Origin: an uncultured delta proteobacterium
GTDB taxonomy: Bacteria > Desulfobacterota > Desulfovibrionia > Desulfovibrionales > Desulfovibrionaceae
Direction: 5' to 3'
DNA length: 64,000 bases
Assembly: GCA_903835685.1 (NCBI GenBank)
Contig: CAILNX010000026.1
Coordinates: 1-64,000 of the forward strand
The number at the start of each line of letters is the position of its first letter. The stretch's first letter is position 1. The notes beneath the pieces were generated by a model. It saw nothing but the letters and a program-made list of their open reading frames with translations, was not told the DNA's origin and ran no database searches. Made by a program: the position numbers and the translations under genes. Positions 16,763 through 24,796 of the stretch are shown piece by piece.

Positions 16763-17749
16763 TCATCCCCCGCAGGTCACGATGCGCTCGCCCGGGGTCA
16801 GAGGCCGGGGCGGGCTGGCCTCGGGCATGGCCAGGATCTGACGGGCCAGGGCCACGTCGTCGGCGATGCGGGCTTTCAAGGCGTCCAGGCTGTCGAATTT
16901 GCGCTCGGCCCGGATGCGCTGCACGAAATGAATCTTCAGCTCCCGGCCGTAGAGGTCGCCCCTGAAATCCAGGAGGTGGGCCTCCACGGACATGGCCGTG
17001 TTGCCGAAGGTGGGATTGAACCCGATGTTGGCCACGGCCGGGATGAGCTCCCCGTCCAGTTCGGCCCACAGGGCGTAGACCCCGGGCTTGGGCGTGAGCT
17101 GCTCCTCGATGTGCAGGTTGGCCGTGGGAAAGCCCAGGAGCTTGCCGCCCCGGTCCTGGCCGTGCTCCACCGGCGCGCAGAGCTGGTGGAAGCGGCCCAG
17201 AAGCGGCCGGGCCTCCCAGACCTCTCCGGCCTGGACCAGGTCCCGGATGCGCGTGGAGCTGACCACCGCGTCCTCGATGATCACCGGGTCCAGGCGCTGG
17301 GTGTTGTACCCGTATTTCTCCCCCAGGGCCTTGAGCAGCTCGTGGTTCCCTTTTCGGCCCTTGCCCATGGCGTAGTCGTACCCGATGACCAGTTCGCGCA
17401 TGGACAGGCCTTGCAGGAGGTAGCGGACCACGAACTCCTCGGGCGTGAGCGCGGCCATGTCCCGGGTGAATTCCAGAACCAGGGTCAGCTCCACGCCGAG
17501 CGCGGCGATGAGTTCAAGCTTCTGCCGGGTCTGGGTGATGAAGGGCATGGTGGGCTTGCCCGTGAGCACGCGCAAGGGGTGGGGGTCAAAGGTCACCACC
17601 ACGCTCAAGAGCCCCAGGGCCCGGGCCTTGTCCCTGACCGTGCCGATGAGCTTCTGATGTCCCTGGTGCACCCCGTCGAAATTTCCGATGGTGACGCAGG
17701 AGGAGGCCACGATGCCTTTTATTTCTTCGATGGTTCTGGCGACGATCAT
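16763..17749 (-). CDS. ribF: Bifunctional riboflavin kinase / FAD synthetase
   Basis: 328 residues. The N-terminal nucleotidyl-transferase domain has IGNFDGVHQGHQK and the SSTRIRDLV motif near residue 160. The C-terminal riboflavin-kinase domain has GFPTANLHIEEQ and the late EAHLLDFRGDLYG. The enzyme turns riboflavin into FMN and then FAD. ATG 17749 aligns with the family start; an in-frame ATG at 17770 adds seven residues. No FMN riboswitch is visible upstream. It converges on pal across the terminator at 16701. Confidence 0.93.
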   Translation of the reverse strand: MIVARTIEEIKGIVASSCVTIGNFDGVHQGHQKLIGTVRDKARALGLLSVVVTFDPHPLRVLTGKPTMPFITQTRQKLELIAALGVELTLVLEFTRDMAALTPEEFVVRYLLQGLSMRELVIGYDYAMGKGRKGNHELLKALGEKYGYNTQRLDPVIIEDAVVSSTRIRDLVQAGEVWEARPLLGRFHQLCAPVEHGQDRGGKLLGFPTANLHIEEQLTPKPGVYALWAELDGELIPAVANIGFNPTFGNTAMSVEAHLLDFRGDLYGRELKIHFVQRIRAERKFDSLDALKARIADDVALARQILAMPEASPPRPLTPGERIVTCGG

Positions 17750-17861
17750 ACCTTGTCTCTGGATCAACATGGCAAAAAGGACGGATACTCCAAAAGCGCC
17801 GGGCCTTCAACTCTTTTTAACCATATGAAATGATATGTGAATTTAAAAATGAAAAAAGTGC

Positions 17862-17890
17862 TTGCCAAGGCAAAGGCCCGTACGTATAAG
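17862..17890 (+). promoter_or_regulatory. Sigma-70 type promoter of tRNA-Leu
   Basis: TTGCCA, a 17-base spacer and TATAAG, ending 15 bases before the mature tRNA 5' end, within an AT-rich stretch. Confidence 0.75.
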
Positions 17891-17905
17891 GCCTTTCTCG
17901 CGTGT

Positions 17906-17992
17906 GCCGAAGTGGTGGAATTGGTAGACACGCTAGGTTCAGGGTCTAGTGGGGGTTCCCCCGTGGGAGTTCGAGTCTCCCCTTCGGCACCA
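17906..17992 (+). tRNA. tRNA-Leu (anticodon CAG)
   Basis: 87 nt including an encoded CCA. Acceptor GCCGAAG/CTTCGGC, anticodon stem CTAGG/TCTAG with loop TTCAGGG (anticodon CAG), a long class II variable arm (GGGGG/CCCCC-type stem), T arm around TTCGAGT, and discriminator A. It reads CTG, a codon used heavily throughout this window. Confidence 0.95.
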
Positions 17993-18002
17993 CCTGAACG
18001 CT

Positions 18003-18048
18003 AAAGGGCTTGAAGGTCATCGCAAGAGACGCCTTCAAGCCCTTTTTT
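18003..18048 (+). terminator. Intrinsic terminator of tRNA-Leu
   Basis: AAAGGGCTTGAAGG pairs with CCTTCAAGCCCTTT around a loop of about 15 nt, followed by further T residues. Confidence 0.9.
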
Positions 18049-18183
18049 GCGGCCAAATTTCGGTTCTGTCCCCAAGAGTTCCGCCTGCCTGCTCTGTCCC
18101 GATTCGGGCTTTGGCCCGCCGCCCCTTCGCCATTTTTCTCTCTTCCCTTGCCCCGGCCCCCGCAGCCGTGCTAGGGCAGTCTC

Positions 18184-18729
18184 ATGCGGCAATCCTCCTA
18201 CATCACGGACTTCGAGCACTGGCTGGAGCGGGTCAAGGACCTGCCCATCTTCCAGTCCCTGGACCTGGAACGGGCCAAATGCCTGCTGGCCCACTGCCGG
18301 GTGCGCCAGTTCGAGCCCGGCGAGCTGGTCATCACCGAGGGGAAGGACGACGGCCTGATCTACATCCTGGCCTCGGGCCAGGTGCGGGTGGAGAAGAGTG
18401 GGGTGGTGCTGTCCGAACTGCACCGTCTGGGCGACATTTTCGGGGAGATGAGCCAGATCGAGGGCCTGCCCCGCAGCGCCTCGGTGCGGGCCGTGACCAA
18501 GGCCCTGTGCATGGCCGTGGACATGTCCCTGATCAACGGGCTGACCGGCCAGGAGAAGGTCCTGTTCCAGGCCGCCTTCTACCGCGCCCTGGCCGAGAAG
18601 CTGGCCGAGAAGCTGCGCCGAACCGACGTGGAGCTGGTGCGCACCCAAAACACCCTGGCCAATCTGGAGCGCACCGTGGAGCTCAAGACCCAGGTCCTGG
18701 AGAAATACCGCCGGGCCGGGCTGGCCTGA
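18184..18729 (+). CDS. Cyclic-nucleotide-binding-domain protein without DNA-binding domain
   Basis: 181 residues. One cNMP-binding jelly roll (about 20-135) has FEPGELVITEGKDDGLIYIL, GDIFGEMSQIEG and PRSASVRAV, which matches the phosphate-binding cassette region. The C-terminal 50 residues form a charged helix with heptad-like spacing (RALAEKLAEKLRRTDVELVR) instead of a Crp-type helix-turn-helix. It cannot be a classical CRP regulator; a nucleotide-responsive partner protein or dimeric sensor is more likely. It stands alone after tRNA-Leu. Confidence 0.85.
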   Translation: MRQSSYITDFEHWLERVKDLPIFQSLDLERAKCLLAHCRVRQFEPGELVITEGKDDGLIYILASGQVRVEKSGVVLSELHRLGDIFGEMSQIEGLPRSASVRAVTKALCMAVDMSLINGLTGQEKVLFQAAFYRALAEKLAEKLRRTDVELVRTQNTLANLERTVELKTQVLEKYRRAGLA

Positions 18730-18910
18730 GGTAATTTTATGGAGTGAATTGGCATGGGTGGCAATATAAAATAATCTATTTTTGTGTAATGGGTGTATAA
18801 TTTGTAACGTTATTTCTAGTCGCCAGGAGTGTCCGGTTGAGTCAAGTGCGATGTGTGCAACATGATGTATTTATAATGCTTGTAGTCGCAAAAAAGAAGG
18901 GGATAAGGGC

Positions 18911-19492
18911 ATGGCAATTGAAATAGCAAAAGATGTAGTAAGTATTTTTGCGCTTGTTGCGTCAGGGATTGCGGTCGCTTTTAGCTATTTTAGCTTTAGA
19001 CAGACAAAATTTAGAACAGAGGATGATTATATAAAAAATCTTCTTGATTGGCACTATGATGTAGTGATGGTGTTAATTAAACTGAGGCATGGCGTTGATT
19101 CTGTGAGTGAAATTGATAAAATTGCAGATTTAGCAAAGCTTTCATCTCTGATTGAGTGTGGAAGATTTTTTTTCCCAAATATTGATAAAGGAGATGGATA
19201 TGGAAAAGATAAACCAACAGCTTTTCAGGGATATAGAAATTTAGCACTTGATTTTCTCGTGGCATCTTATAATATATTAAAAGGAGAAACAAGTCATAAT
19301 GAAAAGAAGCGAAAATTATCGATGATGCAGAGAAATTTTACATCGATAATTTTTGAGATCGTTATTCCGGAAAATAGGTTAAAACAATTAAAAAAATTAA
19401 CTGGTAGATACTTTGTTAAAGACAAAATTTTTGAAGATTATATCAATTCAGAAAATGAGTCTATAATTCATCATATATGGTCTCGGCATTGA
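18911..19492 (+). CDS. AT-rich orphan membrane-anchored protein
   Basis: 193 residues from ATG 18911, with AAGGGGATAAGGG just upstream. Codon use is A/T-ending and Lys, Ile, Asn and Phe are common, unlike every neighbour, so recent acquisition is likely. One N-terminal membrane helix (about 8-28, VVSIFALVASGIAVAFSYF) is followed by a helical soluble part with no recognised motif. The frame is intact, which argues for selection or very recent arrival. No integrase, repeat or phage gene lies alongside. Function unknown; single-membrane-helix cargo of this kind is common in accessory and defence loci, which is only a suggestion. Confidence 0.75.
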   Translation: MAIEIAKDVVSIFALVASGIAVAFSYFSFRQTKFRTEDDYIKNLLDWHYDVVMVLIKLRHGVDSVSEIDKIADLAKLSSLIECGRFFFPNIDKGDGYGKDKPTAFQGYRNLALDFLVASYNILKGETSHNEKKRKLSMMQRNFTSIIFEIVIPENRLKQLKKLTGRYFVKDKIFEDYINSENESIIHHIWSRH

Positions 19493-19524
19493 GTGTATAG
19501 AGTTTTGCCCCATGAGACGGACAG

Positions 19525-20430
19525 CTACCCCTCGACGGGATACTCCCCCGGATAATCGCGCCTGAGCGTCGCCAGCGCCCGGGCCTCGCCCTGTTCGTAG
19601 GCCGAAAAATCCAGCATGGCCTTGTGCCCGCCCTGATGGTGGGTCAGGTACTCCTGGATGGGGAAGTTCCGGCAGGTCCGGCCCAGGAGCGAGATGTCCC
19701 GGAACCAGCGCACCCCCGTGTCCATGATCTCGGTCCCGCACTGGGCCATGGCCCCGAGCGGCATGGCCGGGCCGTGCGGGGCGGTTATGGGCCGGGCCTG
19801 GGCCAGGTTCACCAGGGCGCACCACTCGTTCATCCGGCAGTGGGGCAGGGGCCAGGGATGGGTCGTGAATTCCTCGGGCAGGCTCAGGTTGTAGGGGTGC
19901 AGGTTGCGGCCCGGGGGCATGCGCTCGTAGAGGCGCAGGAGATAGGCCCGGGAGGGCTTGAAGTCGAGGTAAGTGTCCGGGGTGCATTTTTCCGCCCAGT
20001 GCGCCGGGCAGAACAGGCAGCCGCCCACCTGGCCGATGGCCAGATGCTCCCCGATGTTGGCCAGAAGCGCGCCCACCACGTCCCCGAACACCTCGATGTC
20101 GTTGTGCATGACCAGGGCGAAGTCCTTGTCCGAGCGCTCCCAGCCGTACTGGTAGCGGATGGACAGGCGCTGCGCCTCGTCAGCCAGGCTTTCGCGCGCA
20201 ACGGGCGTATGCCAGTTGATGTAGTGCGCGGGTTGGTGCACCTCCATCCGGGAGGGCAGCCTGGAGGCCAGGACCTGCTTGATGGCCTCATGCTGGCCAG
20301 GATGGTTCGGGGGCTCTTCGATGAAATAGATGCGGTCGATGTGCCTCCCCGAGTGCCGAAGCAGGGAGAGCAGGGCCAGGGCGGTCTGCAGGGGCTTGTA
20401 GAGGACGTTGATGAAGACGTCGATGCGCAT
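19525..20430 (-). CDS. Putative glycosyltransferase-like protein
   Basis: 301 residues, no signal peptide. The N-terminal half reads like a GT-A fold: MRIDVFINVLYKPL, then a strand with RIYFIEEPP, then FALVMHNDIEVFGDVV, where the NDIE acidic cluster could serve as the DxD-type metal site. The Cys/His/Trp-rich middle (CLFCPAHWAEKC) is unusual. Sequence-level assignment is weak: it could also be a conserved hypothetical with a Rossmann-like fold. It stands alone, divergent from glucokinase. Acceptor and donor unknown. Confidence 0.5.
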   Translation of the reverse strand: MRIDVFINVLYKPLQTALALLSLLRHSGRHIDRIYFIEEPPNHPGQHEAIKQVLASRLPSRMEVHQPAHYINWHTPVARESLADEAQRLSIRYQYGWERSDKDFALVMHNDIEVFGDVVGALLANIGEHLAIGQVGGCLFCPAHWAEKCTPDTYLDFKPSRAYLLRLYERMPPGRNLHPYNLSLPEEFTTHPWPLPHCRMNEWCALVNLAQARPITAPHGPAMPLGAMAQCGTEIMDTGVRWFRDISLLGRTCRNFPIQEYLTHHQGGHKAMLDFSAYEQGEARALATLRRDYPGEYPVEG

Positions 20431-20560
20431 GACCCAGGTCTCATCATGTTCCGGCCCACGGCGTCAAGCCCCGGGCCTCTTTGCCAACAGCCTGTTCTTT
20501 GTATAGGAATCGGGCCAGGCCCCTGGCCGTTGCCCTGACCCCACAGACCGGAGGTCGCCC

Positions 20561-21529
20561 ATGCCCCTCATTCTGGCCGCTGACATCGGCGGGACCACCA
20601 GCCGTTTCGCCGTCTTTTCCGCCACGCCCGACGGGGCTCTGGCCCTGCTGGACGACCCCCTGCGCCTGAGCACCAATGATTTCTCCTCCTTCCGGGACCT
20701 GCTCCTGGCCGTGCGCGATTCGGTCTTGGGCCAGGCCTTTGCCCGGGCCGACCGGGTGGCCTTTGCCGTGGCCGGGCCAGTGCGCGGGGGGCTCTGCGAT
20801 CCGCCCAACATCGCCTGGGACCTGGACCTGGACCGGGACCTGGATGGCCTGGGACTGGGGCTGGGGTTGGGTCTGCGACCGGCCGTGCTGGTCAATGATT
20901 TCGTGGCCCAGGCCTGGGGCTGTCTGACCGAGGCTGGGAGCGGGGCCGAGGTGATCCAGGCCGGGCAGGCCGATCCCGCCCGTCCCCTGGCCGTGGTCGG
21001 GGCCGGAACCGGGCTCGGGCACTGCGCCCTGGTTCCGGACGGCTCAGGCGGGCATGCGGCCCTGCCGTCCGAGGCCGGGCACGCGGCCTTTGCCTTTGAG
21101 GGCCAGGAGGAGGCGGAGTTCGTGCGTTTCGTGCGGGCCAACACCGGGGTGGCCGCGCCAGTGGGGGATCAGGTGGTGTCCGGCTCGGGCCTGGCCCTGG
21201 TGCACTGGTTTTTGACCTCCGAGCGCCTGACCCCGGAGGAGGCGGCCGCTCATCTGGACGGGGACAGCCCCACCCTGCGCTGGTTCGCCCGCTTCTACGG
21301 CCGGGCCTGCCGCCACTATGTGCTGAACGTGCTCGGTCTGGGCGGGCTGTACGTCTCGGGCGGGGTGGCGGCCAGAAATCCGGTCCTGGTCCGGCACCGG
21401 GCTTTCTTAAGGGAGTTCACGGACAGCGAGGCCTTTGGCGGCCTGCTGGCCAAGGTTCCGGTGCGGCTGAATGCCAACCAGGATACCGGGCTGTACGGGG
21501 CGGCTTTTTGCGCGGCCAGGGTCTCATGA
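20561..21529 (+). CDS. glk: Glucokinase
   Basis: 322 residues of the bacterial glucokinase (ROK-unrelated, E. coli Glk-type) family. The phosphate-binding start is LAADIGGTTSRFAVF, the sugar region has VLVNDFVAQAWG, the adenosine motif is VGAGTGLGHCALV, with PSEAGHAAFA and a late GLYVSGGVAARN. It phosphorylates glucose with ATP. GGAGG upstream of ATG 20561 supports the start. A run of Gly-Leu dipeptides (GLGLGLGLGLRP, about residues 96-107) replaces a loop seen as ordinary sequence in the family. Confidence 0.9.
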   Translation: MPLILAADIGGTTSRFAVFSATPDGALALLDDPLRLSTNDFSSFRDLLLAVRDSVLGQAFARADRVAFAVAGPVRGGLCDPPNIAWDLDLDRDLDGLGLGLGLGLRPAVLVNDFVAQAWGCLTEAGSGAEVIQAGQADPARPLAVVGAGTGLGHCALVPDGSGGHAALPSEAGHAAFAFEGQEEAEFVRFVRANTGVAAPVGDQVVSGSGLALVHWFLTSERLTPEEAAAHLDGDSPTLRWFARFYGRACRHYVLNVLGLGGLYVSGGVAARNPVLVRHRAFLREFTDSEAFGGLLAKVPVRLNANQDTGLYGAAFCAARVS

Positions 21530-21570
21530 CCTGATCGGGCCATCGTTTTTCCGCACGAGCAGGCCACCCG

Positions 21571-21615
21571 GAAGAGAAAGAAAAATATAATAAATTCTTG
21601 TTCTTGTGTGGTGTG
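21571..21615 (-). repeat. AT-rich 3' element, copy 1
   Basis: Read on the minus strand, an AAGAACAAGAA tract, TTTATTATA and a pyrimidine run TTTTTCTTTCTCTT form an imperfect A/T stem. It lies about 29 bases after the CheA-like stop. The core ATAATAAATTCTT-TT-TT-TGTG-TGT-TTGAG recurs at 56829. Possible non-canonical terminator. Confidence 0.45.
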
Positions 21616-21643
21616 TTGAGGCCTGCGACATCCGTAGGCCGGT

Positions 21644-23305
21644 CTAGGTCTCTTCCCCCATGGCCATGCGCAGAAGTTCCTCGATGTTCAGGACCAGGGC
21701 GTCGTAGTCGCCCATCATGCCGTAACCCAGGATGGGCAGGCCGTAGAGGCTGTGCACCGGCACGGTGAACCCGGTGATGACCACCTGCTGCTGGCGCAGG
21801 ACCTCGTCCACCAGGATGGCCGCCCGCCGGTCCCGCACCTTGGCCACCACGGCCTGGCACTGGTGCACCGGCCTGCCGCTTTCCTCCAGGTTCAGGAAGC
21901 GGTCCAGGCGGATGAGCCCGTCCATATGCTCCCGGACGCTCAAGACCTCCCGGCCGTCGGGCAGCATGGTCAGGTCCGAACTTAAGGGCTGGTAAATCTC
22001 CACGATGTCCCGGCTGGGCAGGATGAAGCGCTCGGAACCCACGGCGCAGACCAGACCCTCGGCAATGCCCTGGTCCACGGCCCGGGACAGGGGGATGGAC
22101 AGGGTGAAGGTGGTGCCGATCCCGGGCTCGGACTGGATGAGCACCTCGCCGTTCAAGCGCTCCTTGACCGCGGTGAGCACGGCGTCCATGCCCACGCCCC
22201 GGCCGGACACGTCGGTGATGGCCGCAGCCGTGGAAAAGCCCGAGCTCATGATGAACTGGAAAATTTCCTCCCGGGTGTACTCCCGGCCCTCTTCCCACAG
22301 GCCTTTTTCCCGGGCCTTGCGCTGGATGCTGTCGGCGTCCAGGCCCTTGCCGTCGTCCACCACCTTCAAGGTGGCGAATTCGCCCTTGCGTTGGGCCGCC
22401 AGCAGGATGACCCCGGTCTCTTCCTTGTCCGCGGCCAGCCGCTCCTCGGGCGACTCCAGCCCGTGGTCCACGGCATTGCGCAAGAGGTGGACCAGGGGCT
22501 CGTTGATGGCCTCCACCAGCTTCTTGTCCAGCTCCAGGTCCTCGCCAGCCACCTCCAGGCGGACCTTCTTGCCGGTTTTCTGGGCCAGGCTGGACACCAG
22601 GCGGTGCATGGGCGTGAAAATCTGGCGCAGGGGCACCAGACGGATGTGCTCCACCTCGGTCTTGATCTGGTCGATGATCTGGTCCATCTCCCGCAGGCCG
22701 GACACGGCCCGGCCCTGCACGGAATGGTCCTGGGTCACCACGGCGAAGGTGACCATGAGCTTGCCCACCAGTTCGATCAAGCTGTCCAGCTTTTCCGTGC
22801 TCACCCGGATGGAGGAGATGACCTCGGGCTTGGCCTGGCCAGGTGGCTCCGGGGCCGCGCGGCCCGTTTCCGGCTGGGGTGCGGGCTGGGCCTGGGTCTG
22901 GGCCAGGGTCTGGGGGCTGGGCGCTGGTTCAGGCTGGGCGGCGGGCTCTGGACCTGGGGCTGGGGCCGTGCGTGGCTGGCTCGGGCCGGAGGCCAGGGGC
23001 GTGGGCCTGGCCGGGGCCTGCTTGGGGACCGGGGCCTGCTCCTGGTCCAGGAGTCCGGCCAGGGTGTAGAGCAGCCGCTTGTGGGCCTCGCACAGGCCCA
23101 GGAAAGCGGAGATGATCTCCCGGGAAATGGGGGTGATGCCTTCGGCCAGCATGTCCAGAAGGGCGATGACCGGCGGCGAGGGCAGCTTGACGTGGGGCAG
23201 GCCCAGGGCGCTCAAGACCTCGGGCAGGGCTCCGCTGACCCCGCTTTCCAGGTCCAGGACGATTTTTTCGATGTGCTCGATGCAGTCGGAGATATTGCTT
23301 TTCAT
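21644..23305 (-). CDS. CheA-like histidine kinase lacking a usable HPt domain
   Basis: About 553 residues. Residues 1-90 are helical and resemble a P1 region but contain no H-x-x-K-G phosphorylation site. A Pro/Ala/Gln linker (about 95-155) follows, then the P3 dimerisation helices (STEKLDSLIELVGKLM), the P4 ATPase (LVHLLRNAVDHGLE, DDGKGLD, SGRGVGMD) and a P5 CheW-like domain to the end. It should therefore phosphorylate an HPt domain in trans, and the next upstream gene encodes one. The start is uncertain: 23305 is the ATG nearest the conserved part, with 23332 and 23362 possible. Confidence 0.88.
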   Translation of the reverse strand: MKSNISDCIEHIEKIVLDLESGVSGALPEVLSALGLPHVKLPSPPVIALLDMLAEGITPISREIISAFLGLCEAHKRLLYTLAGLLDQEQAPVPKQAPARPTPLASGPSQPRTAPAPGPEPAAQPEPAPSPQTLAQTQAQPAPQPETGRAAPEPPGQAKPEVISSIRVSTEKLDSLIELVGKLMVTFAVVTQDHSVQGRAVSGLREMDQIIDQIKTEVEHIRLVPLRQIFTPMHRLVSSLAQKTGKKVRLEVAGEDLELDKKLVEAINEPLVHLLRNAVDHGLESPEERLAADKEETGVILLAAQRKGEFATLKVVDDGKGLDADSIQRKAREKGLWEEGREYTREEIFQFIMSSGFSTAAAITDVSGRGVGMDAVLTAVKERLNGEVLIQSEPGIGTTFTLSIPLSRAVDQGIAEGLVCAVGSERFILPSRDIVEIYQPLSSDLTMLPDGREVLSVREHMDGLIRLDRFLNLEESGRPVHQCQAVVAKVRDRRAAILVDEVLRQQQVVITGFTVPVHSLYGLPILGYGMMGDYDALVLNIEELLRMAMGEET

Positions 23306-23390
23306 GGCTGTCGCCAGGACCTGGGGCAGCATCGGCCCGGCCCTGGGACGCGGCCGGAGCAAGAGGCAGGGGGCGTAAGTCTGGACACGG

Positions 23391-24134
23391 TCATGGGCTT
23401 TCCGTGCGGCTGGCCAGAAAGGCCGATTCGCTGGGCCACTGGGTCAGATAGCGGTCAAAGCCCCAGGTGTGGAACACCCCCCGGCACTCGTGGTCCAGTC
23501 CGGTCACGGCCAGGCAGAGGATGTCCGCCAGGGGCAGGATGTCCTCCCACAGGGCCGAACCGGCGCTGACCACCCCGGAAAAATCAAGCAGGACCGCGGC
23601 GCCCGGCGGGGTGGCGGCCAGGACCTCGATCACGGCCTGACGCTGGGCGGCCAGATGGAGCCGTAAGGCGCGCAGGCGGATGACGCGCAGGCCCTTGTGG
23701 TCCAACACCTCCACGCTCTGGTCCTGGGACATGTCCAGCTTGGGCGGCTTTTTCTGGGCCTCGTGCAGGGCGGCGCGGGTCGACTCGGTTTCCGACTCCA
23801 GGGGCTGGCCGGTCTGTTTGATCTGGTCGATGACGTTGAACACCGAGGTCACGGCCTGGGCGGCCACGGCGCAGTTGTCCGGGGTGTCGGCCACCTCGCC
23901 GCTCTGGAGCTTTTTCAGGAAGCTCTCCACCTCGTGGGTGAAGAGCGAGGCGGGTTCGAATCCGGGAATGAACCCGGTCACCCCTTTTATGGTGTGCAGG
24001 GGCCGGGAGAGGGTCTCGACGGCTTCGCCGGTTCGGCCCTGATAGAGCTGGGCCAGGCCTTCCATGACCTGCGGGTAGTATTTGTCGTTGACCTCGGACA
24101 AAAATTCGTCCAGCAGGCCGTCGTTCTCGCTCAT
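23391..24134 (-). CDS. HPt domain fused to a STAS-like domain
   Basis: 247 residues. Residues 1-115 form an HPt four-helix bundle with the acceptor His47 in SRPLHTIKGVTGFI. Residues about 145-245 resemble a STAS domain (LRLHLAAQRQAVIEVLAA, VLLDFSGVVSAGSALWEDIL), the fold of anti-sigma-factor antagonists; it has Ser-Ala-Gly-Ser at the usual phospho-serine position. It starts two bases after the CheY-like stop and ends 86 bases before the CheA-like start. It most likely supplies the P1 function missing from the kinase and couples it to a STAS output. Confidence 0.82.
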   Translation of the reverse strand: MSENDGLLDEFLSEVNDKYYPQVMEGLAQLYQGRTGEAVETLSRPLHTIKGVTGFIPGFEPASLFTHEVESFLKKLQSGEVADTPDNCAVAAQAVTSVFNVIDQIKQTGQPLESETESTRAALHEAQKKPPKLDMSQDQSVEVLDHKGLRVIRLRALRLHLAAQRQAVIEVLAATPPGAAVLLDFSGVVSAGSALWEDILPLADILCLAVTGLDHECRGVFHTWGFDRYLTQWPSESAFLASRTESP

Positions 24135-24136
24135 GG

Positions 24137-24529
24137 CTATTCTCTTACCAGCCCGAGTTTCTGCAGTTCGGCGAAAAGTTTGGTCCGCTCGATGGGCTTG
24201 ATCAGATAGCCCGAGGCCTCGCCGTCGTGAAAGGACTTGATCACGGTCTTGGGGTCGCTCAAGGCCGTGGTCATGAGCACCTTCACCGGTTCGAGTCCGC
24301 CCTGCCGTTCCAGGGCGCGGATGGAGGTCAGGGCCTCCAGCCCGTCCACCACGGGCATCATGATGTCCATGAGCACCAGGGTATAGGGGCGGCCCAGGTC
24401 ATGGGCCAAGGTGAAGGCCTGCACGGCTTCCTGGCCGTTGACCGCCAGGTCCACCTCGAACAGGGGGGCCAGGAGACGCTTGAGGATCTCCCGGCTGGTG
24501 AATTCGTCTTCGACGACCAAGGCCTTCAT
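24137..24529 (-). CDS. CheY-like receiver protein
   Basis: 130 residues, one receiver domain: VVEDEFTSRE acidic pair, LVLMDIMMPVVDG with the phospho-acceptor Asp, MTTALSD and the conserved Lys in YLIKPIERT. First gene of the three-gene module CheY / HPt-STAS / CheA-like, with only two bases between it and the HPt gene. Probable acceptor of phosphate from the HPt protein. Confidence 0.9.
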   Translation of the reverse strand: MKALVVEDEFTSREILKRLLAPLFEVDLAVNGQEAVQAFTLAHDLGRPYTLVLMDIMMPVVDGLEALTSIRALERQGGLEPVKVLMTTALSDPKTVIKSFHDGEASGYLIKPIERTKLFAELQKLGLVRE

Positions 24530-24584
24530 GCACGGTCCTTTGTTGCAGGGGACGCGGAAGATTCGCGTCGCATGGGCGAAAAAA

Positions 24585-24606
24585 TATTCTCCACGAGTGG
24601 AGAATA
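24585..24606. promoter_or_regulatory. Perfect 10-bp inverted repeat upstream of the cheY-like module
   Basis: TATTCTCCAC-GA-GTGGAGAATA, centred about 67 bases before the ATG of the CheY-like gene. Its A/T-ended, near-gapless symmetry is operator-like, and no T-run follows, so it is not a terminator. Confidence 0.5.
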
Positions 24607-24796
24607 AGCAGAAGCATTTCTCATCGTTGGCCCCTCGCGGGAGCCGACGCCCATTCCTGGATTCCCCGATGGGATGCTCTTATCCGATTATTATACCAAA
24701 AGCCATGAGAAGAACAAGCCCCGAGACTAATAATTCAAAGTGAACCCCGTCCGGGCCGGTCTTGCGCCGGGTCCGGGGATCATGTACCCCGGGTCC

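Noticed and set aside
17750-17905. FMN riboswitch in front of ribF
   Set aside because: No RFN-type conserved blocks; the space is explained by the tRNA-Leu promoter on the other strand.
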